From the NCBI GenBank assembly GCA_054601695.1, contig BAAHQB010000047.1:744001-808000 (forward strand): a stretch of DNA of 64,000 nt, read 5' to 3'. Source of the stretch: Amorphochlora amoebiformis (taxonomy: Eukaryota > Cercozoa > Chlorarachniophyceae). Positions within the stretch are counted from its first letter, which is position 1. Each line of letters starts with the position of its first letter. The translations under genes were made by a program, and so were the position numbers. Under the pieces are notes generated by a model. The model had not been told where the DNA came from and did no database searches. It was given only the letters and a program-made list of their open reading frames with translations. Below, one piece after another: positions 1 to 64,000 of this stretch.

Positions 1-31320
<31,320 letters not shown>

Positions 31321-31341
31321 ATCTATATATATATATACATA

Positions 31342-31386
<45 letters not shown>

Positions 31387-31443
31387 AAGAAACACATACA
31401 TATATGTGTGTGTGTGCATATGTGTGTGTGTGATATATGTATA

Positions 31444-31505
<62 letters not shown>

Positions 31506-32333
31506 TGTTTATACATACATATATATATATATATATAAAGATAGCACATAAATACATATTTCATATACTCACACATATATTTAATACATGCAACACATAC
31601 ACACTACATATAAACATATATATATATATATATATACATGTGTATATACACATATATATATATATGTTCATACCTATATACATATTCATATATACATATC
31701 TGCAATTTTACACCACACATATTTTTTTTTTCCAGAGGAAGGACGCGAAAAAATCTCTAATTTCCTCGCCCTCTCTTTCTCTCCCCCCCCCTTAATCTCT
31801 TTCCAAACACCAAGGGGGGCCGGGGGGGGAGGGTTGAAGGTATTTTCTCCTAATTGGAGATGGACTCGGGAAAGGGACGGACCTCACGCAGACGAAGCCC
31901 TTGCCGAGAAATTAAACTATTCGTGATATTGGCATGTGTCACAACTAGACAGGGGCGTCACTCAGATATGTCAATGCAGGAATGCGTGACATCCCTACGT
32001 GACGTTACTGTCTCGTCCCGCACATGTCCAGTTTGTCACTTAAAACTGTCACGTTGAATATCTTCGGAACCCAAATATTTTAGCTTCCGAAATGCCCGCC
32101 AACCGCCCGCTCACAGTCTTCTTCTTCGGTCGATTTCGGCCTACCCCCGCCGGCCGAAAAGTTAAAAATTTCCGGAATAAAAGAAAGAGGACGGGAGGAA
32201 GGACTACTGACGGTCCCACTAGATCTATTAATCGAAAAAAACTCTTTTTTTTTACTGTTTTTAACTCCGGTGCTTCTCCGTCTCCTCAGGACCGCCCCAA
32301 CCCCCTCCTAAAGCCGAAAAAAAAAGAAAAATT
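31321..32333. promoter_or_regulatory. Divergent promoter/5' leader region between helicase and BRCT genes
   Basis: The region lies between two start codons facing away from each other, so it must hold both promoters (inference). The left part, to 31715, is (TA)n. The right part, 31720-32330, is non-repetitive and GC-richer. It has CCCCCCCC and GGGGGG runs near 31780-31830 and several TGTCAC / GTGACGT words at 31935-32055, for example CGTGACGTTACTG near 31999. An ATG at 32092 opens a 91-codon frame that overlaps BRCT exon 1 out of frame; it may be leader or noise. No TATA box can be singled out in such TA-rich DNA. Confidence 0.5.
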
Positions 32334-37497
<5,164 letters not shown>

Positions 37498-38468
37498 CTG
37501 GTATTATTACAGTATTAGCCTATTAGATAGCAATAAAAAACAGTTTATTTTGCTTTTATTAAATTGTAGTCTAGAATCTTCAGAATCTAGCCGTGATTAC
37601 CGCACGCCTGATGACTAAATACATATACTAGATATATATATATCTAGATATATATATATATATACGATATATATATATATACTATACTAGCTGTAGCCAG
37701 TACTACTAATTAATGCGGCTCAGACTCTAGAGACTCCGTGTATGATATAGATGATCGATTACTCGATCCAGCTTGTTACTAGTGTTAGTCATCAAAGTAA
37801 TAGATTCTTCGATCGCAGAGATAATTTAGATCATTGAGGCCAACAACTTGAAGATCTGGAAGATTAATCTGACCACCACGGTATCTAGGGTATACATGTA
37901 TCGTAGTGTATACTCTTACCATGTCGGACATTGACCCTCGGACTAGGCTCACGAATCTAGCTGCTCCGTCAGAGTCCGTCTACGATCTAAGTGTAACGAC
38001 GTAGTCAAGGTATTGCTAGTCGACTATTTCTAGGGTAGTTCGGTCACACAAGTGTACTGTCGGCAAAAAGCAATTAAGTAAGAATTTAAATTAAATTGAA
38101 ACTTAAATTGAATTATAAACTGCGTATGCATCTAGTGCATAGATTGTATACGTGCACAGAAGTTAACTAGGTTAAGCCCATGCAGTGATATCGTCGAGAT
38201 TATAAGACTTTCTATATATCTATCTATCTATCTATCAATGGAGACTCAATCATCTAGCGTCATACCCTCGCGGCTCTTACAACTTATAATTTGAAATAGG
38301 AGGGTTACGAATATCTATCGACCGGCTGTCTGGGTCCAGTCACTAGCATATTAAGACTTCTAATTTAGGACATTGTTCAATTATGAAACGGTTTTTATAA
38401 GGCCTATTATCTAGATTTTCAGTTTCACGTCTTTTTTGCGTTGGAGGTGCTCTTAGATCGATTCCTCT
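37498..38468. other. Convergent intergenic region, non-repetitive
   Basis: This region lies between the BRCT stop and the dioxygenase-PHD stop on the opposite strand. It is the longest stretch without TA or telomere repeats in the left 50 kb, apart from short (TA) patches at 37630-37685 and a TATC run at 38215-38236. Both strands are full of stops, with many CTAG words. I found no tRNA-like box pair and no exon with splice sites. It probably holds the two 3' UTRs. Confidence 0.6.
37532..37537 (+). promoter_or_regulatory. AATAAA polyadenylation signal of the BRCT gene
   Basis: A canonical AATAAA lies 35 nt after the TAG at 37495-37497, followed by a T-rich stretch. It supports 37497 as the true end of the gene. 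Confidence 0.6.
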
Positions 38469-52982
<14,514 letters not shown>

Positions 52983-53319
52983 GTTTGGCGCCAGCGTGTA
53001 CTGCCGAAATGTCACTCGCCGTTCTCTGATATTATTATTTAGTATCTGGATATCAAGATAAGAATATCATCATATTCTCCTTTGCATATTCTAATATTCA
53101 AATATTAATATCCTAATCACCGTTCTTTCATATTATTATTTAATATCGGGGTATCAAGATAAGAATATCATGATATTCTCCTTTGTATATTCTAATATTC
53201 AAATATTAATATCATAATCACTCCCGACTAATTACATTCTTCACCAAGATTTTCTCGCGTGACTACTCGACTCTCTCGGCACACACGACGGGGTGAGCCC
53301 TGACCCGAAATACCTCGCT
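52983..53319. promoter_or_regulatory. Divergent promoter region with 101-bp direct duplication
   Basis: This is the 337-bp gap between the ATG of the dioxygenase-PHD gene (minus) and the ATG of the PX gene (plus). Positions 53020-53120 and 53121-53221 are two tandem copies of a 101-bp unit, about 90 percent alike, each with TATTATTATTTA, ATATCAAGATAAGAATATCAT and CTAATATTCAAATATTAATATC. The remaining flanks are GC-richer. Both promoters must lie here if neither gene has a distant 5' exon (inference). Confidence 0.55.
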
Positions 53320-62092
<8,773 letters not shown>

Positions 62093-62739
62093 CCTCAAGA
62101 TCGAACTAGAACAAAACAGAACAGAAAAATCCTTCTCAGATTCGTCTCGAGAATGCAGAAAATCCTTCTCAGATCAGTCTCTCTGAAAAAAAAAAAGCAG
62201 GAAATCCTTCTCAGATTATGTTTCAACACATATTTCTCCTTTTGATATCTTGTGTGAGATCGATCCTTGTCAGAAAAAGTTTTCAATTCGAAACTTTAAG
62301 CGTGCCCGCTAACACAGTTTAAGTCTACCAGATCGAGATGTCTTAAATATAGTGTTTTTAAGAGTCTCAGATATTGGGAGTTTCTTGGCTGTTACTGAGC
62401 TAGCGCTATATATACATACATATATACATACATATACACATACATATGTGTGTGTGTGTTGGGTGTACATGCATACACTAGATGATGCTTGATAAAAGTT
62501 TTAACCATTGATTAGAAAAGCTTGGTACATTAAAAACTTAAAACTTTACATATATTCGAATCGTATAATTTGCCAAGTATCTCTTCATTTTTTCCTAATT
62601 ATACAATCAGTAATCCAGTATGTACATCAACAACCGTTAATTACTAGACAAAAAAATTTGCTGATAAACTTCATGCATATCAAAAGCTAGAAACTGACTG
62701 CAGAAAGTTGAAACAGTGGTTCTATTTAGTCTATTTAGT
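62093..62739. other. Convergent 3' region between PX and CorA-type genes
   Basis: This is the non-repetitive gap between two facing stop codons. Just after the PX stop, three copies of AAATCCTTCTCAGAT occur at about 62127, 62159 and 62199. The rest has short (TA)/(ACATAC) patches at 62410-62450. No exon or ORF with splice sites was found. Confidence 0.55.
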
Positions 62740-63037
62740 CTACATCCAGCCCTTGCACCGAAAAATTGCGATTAATATGAGGCCGAGGGAGCAAGCGAGT
62801 ACCCAGAAGAATAGATACCCTGTGGTAGTTGGAATATATGAGTATATATAGTCTAGGATGTGAGTATACGAATATCTAGTTTCTAGATTGTGTTTGGTGA
62901 GGGTTTTTTTAAGTATGTATGGGTGTGGGGTGCATACAATATATATATATATATATATGTATTGCGGTATATATATTATGCCATATATATATGTGTTAGT
63001 AATTGAATATATATAAAAATATATGTCATATCAATAT

Positions 63038-63073
<36 letters not shown>

Positions 63074-63628
63074 GTATATATATGTATTGAACATGTACCA
63101 TATTGCCAATGTAGTTCTGGCATCTCATCAAAGTTCATTCCATATACCCTATATATAAACATATATATATATATATATTCTACATATATATATATATACA
63201 TATATATATATACATTATATTATATATAAATACAATCCTGGCCACCCTATATATATATATTATATATATTATATATATATTATATATATATATGTATAAT
63301 ATATATATGTATATATATTACATACTGTTACAAACTGAGCCGGAAGAAATATTGTGGTATATATATATATAATACACACACATACACACACACACATACA
63401 CACACAACATACGCACACATAACACACACACACACAAATGCATACATTACACACATACACATACACACACACATATATATACACACACACGTACACACAA
63501 TATACATATATACAAATGTAGATATTTTATATATGTATATATATAATATACGTACATATAATATACATATATACAAATGTATATTATATATATGTATATG
63601 TATATATATATTTATACAAATATATGTA

Positions 63629-63684
<56 letters not shown>

Positions 63685-63747
63685 TTACCCTGTTACAAAC
63701 TGAGCCGGAACAAATATTGTGGTCACAATTGTAAGTGTATACATTAC
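62740..63747 (-). CDS. CorA-type Mg2+ transporter, last three exons; 5' part beyond right edge
   Basis: Exons in gene order: 63689-63747, 63099-63148, 62740-62819 (TAG stop at 62742-62740). They encode VMYTLTIVTTIFVPAQFVT, VYGMNFDEMPELHWQY and YLFFWVLACSLGLILIAIF, ending RCKGWM. This is the C-terminal hairpin of CorA/Mrs2/Alr channels: first membrane helix, the diagnostic GMN loop after YG, the acidic NFDEMPEL loop, a second membrane helix and a short basic tail. The loop and helix spacing fits bacterial-type CorA better than Mrs2, judged from the Y-G-M-N-F..MPEL..YGY pattern. Family function is Mg2+ uptake through a pentameric channel. Confidence 0.93.
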
Positions 63748-63933
63748 CTAAATAAATTTATATATCTAAATATACCTATATATATATATATATACACATG
63801 TATATGTATACATATGTCACTATTTTAAGTGTATACATTACCTAAATAAATACACATATCTAAATATACCTAAATTTATACGTAAATATATATATATATA
63901 TATATATGTCACTATTGTAAGTGTATACATTAC

Positions 63934-63945
<12 letters not shown>
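63326..63945 (-). repeat. Copies of CorA-gene exon edges
   Basis: The real exon is 63689-63747. A copy of its 3' end (TGTTACAAACTGAGCCGGAA) lies at 63327-63357, downstream. Two copies of its 5' end and acceptor (GTGTATACATTACCTAA) lie at 63820-63850 and 63916-63938, upstream. Confidence 0.9.
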
Positions 63946-63991
<46 letters not shown>

Positions 63992-64000
63992 TACATTCAA

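Overview
This is nuclear DNA of a eukaryote. It looks like junk: (TA)n microsatellites, interstitial TTAGGG/CCCTAA telomere-type repeats and minisatellites. Read exon by exon on both strands, it holds five spliced protein genes whose exons are mostly 19-100 nt and whose introns are made of those repeats. Each model below is built from GT-AG (some GC-AG) junctions. Reading phase is kept at every junction, and known domain motifs run across the junctions. The lineage cannot be named from sequence alone. TTAGGG repeats, C4HC3 PHD fingers, PX, BRCT and RWD-DEAH proteins fit many eukaryotes. TAA and TAG act as stops.

Layout. (1) Positions 1-31320, minus strand: a DHX29/DHX57-type DEAH-box RNA helicase. 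43 exons encode the first 837 residues; the gene runs off the left edge inside helicase domain 1. (2) 31321-32333: head-to-head intergenic (promoter) region. (3) 32334-37497, plus strand: a complete 7-exon, 173-residue single-BRCT protein, with AATAAA just after its stop. (4) 37498-38468: convergent intergenic region. (5) 38469-52982, minus: a complete 28-exon, 517-residue protein that joins a prolyl-4-hydroxylase-like 2OG-Fe(II) dioxygenase to three PHD fingers, the second and third missing zinc ligands. (6) 52983-53319: second head-to-head promoter region, mostly a 101-bp direct duplication. (7) 53320-62092, plus: a complete 14-exon, 236-residue PX-domain protein. (8) 62093-62739: convergent intergenic region. 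(9) 62740-63747, minus: the last three exons of a CorA-type Mg2+ channel (GMN motif), continuing past the right edge.

The most unusual feature is the intron structure. Many introns are almost pure telomere-type repeat, and small changes of the hexamer supply the splice sites (acceptor CCCTAG, donor GTAACC). Many of the islands left in the introns are degenerate copies of the edge of the adjacent exon. Copies of an exon's 5' edge lie in the intron before it; copies of its 3' edge lie in the intron after it. This recurs in all five genes. Local tandem duplication of splice junctions therefore seems to be building these introns. The five proteins (RNA helicase, BRCT, chromatin-type dioxygenase/PHD, phosphoinositide binding, Mg2+ transport) are unrelated housekeeping-type functions with no sign of an operon or defence island.
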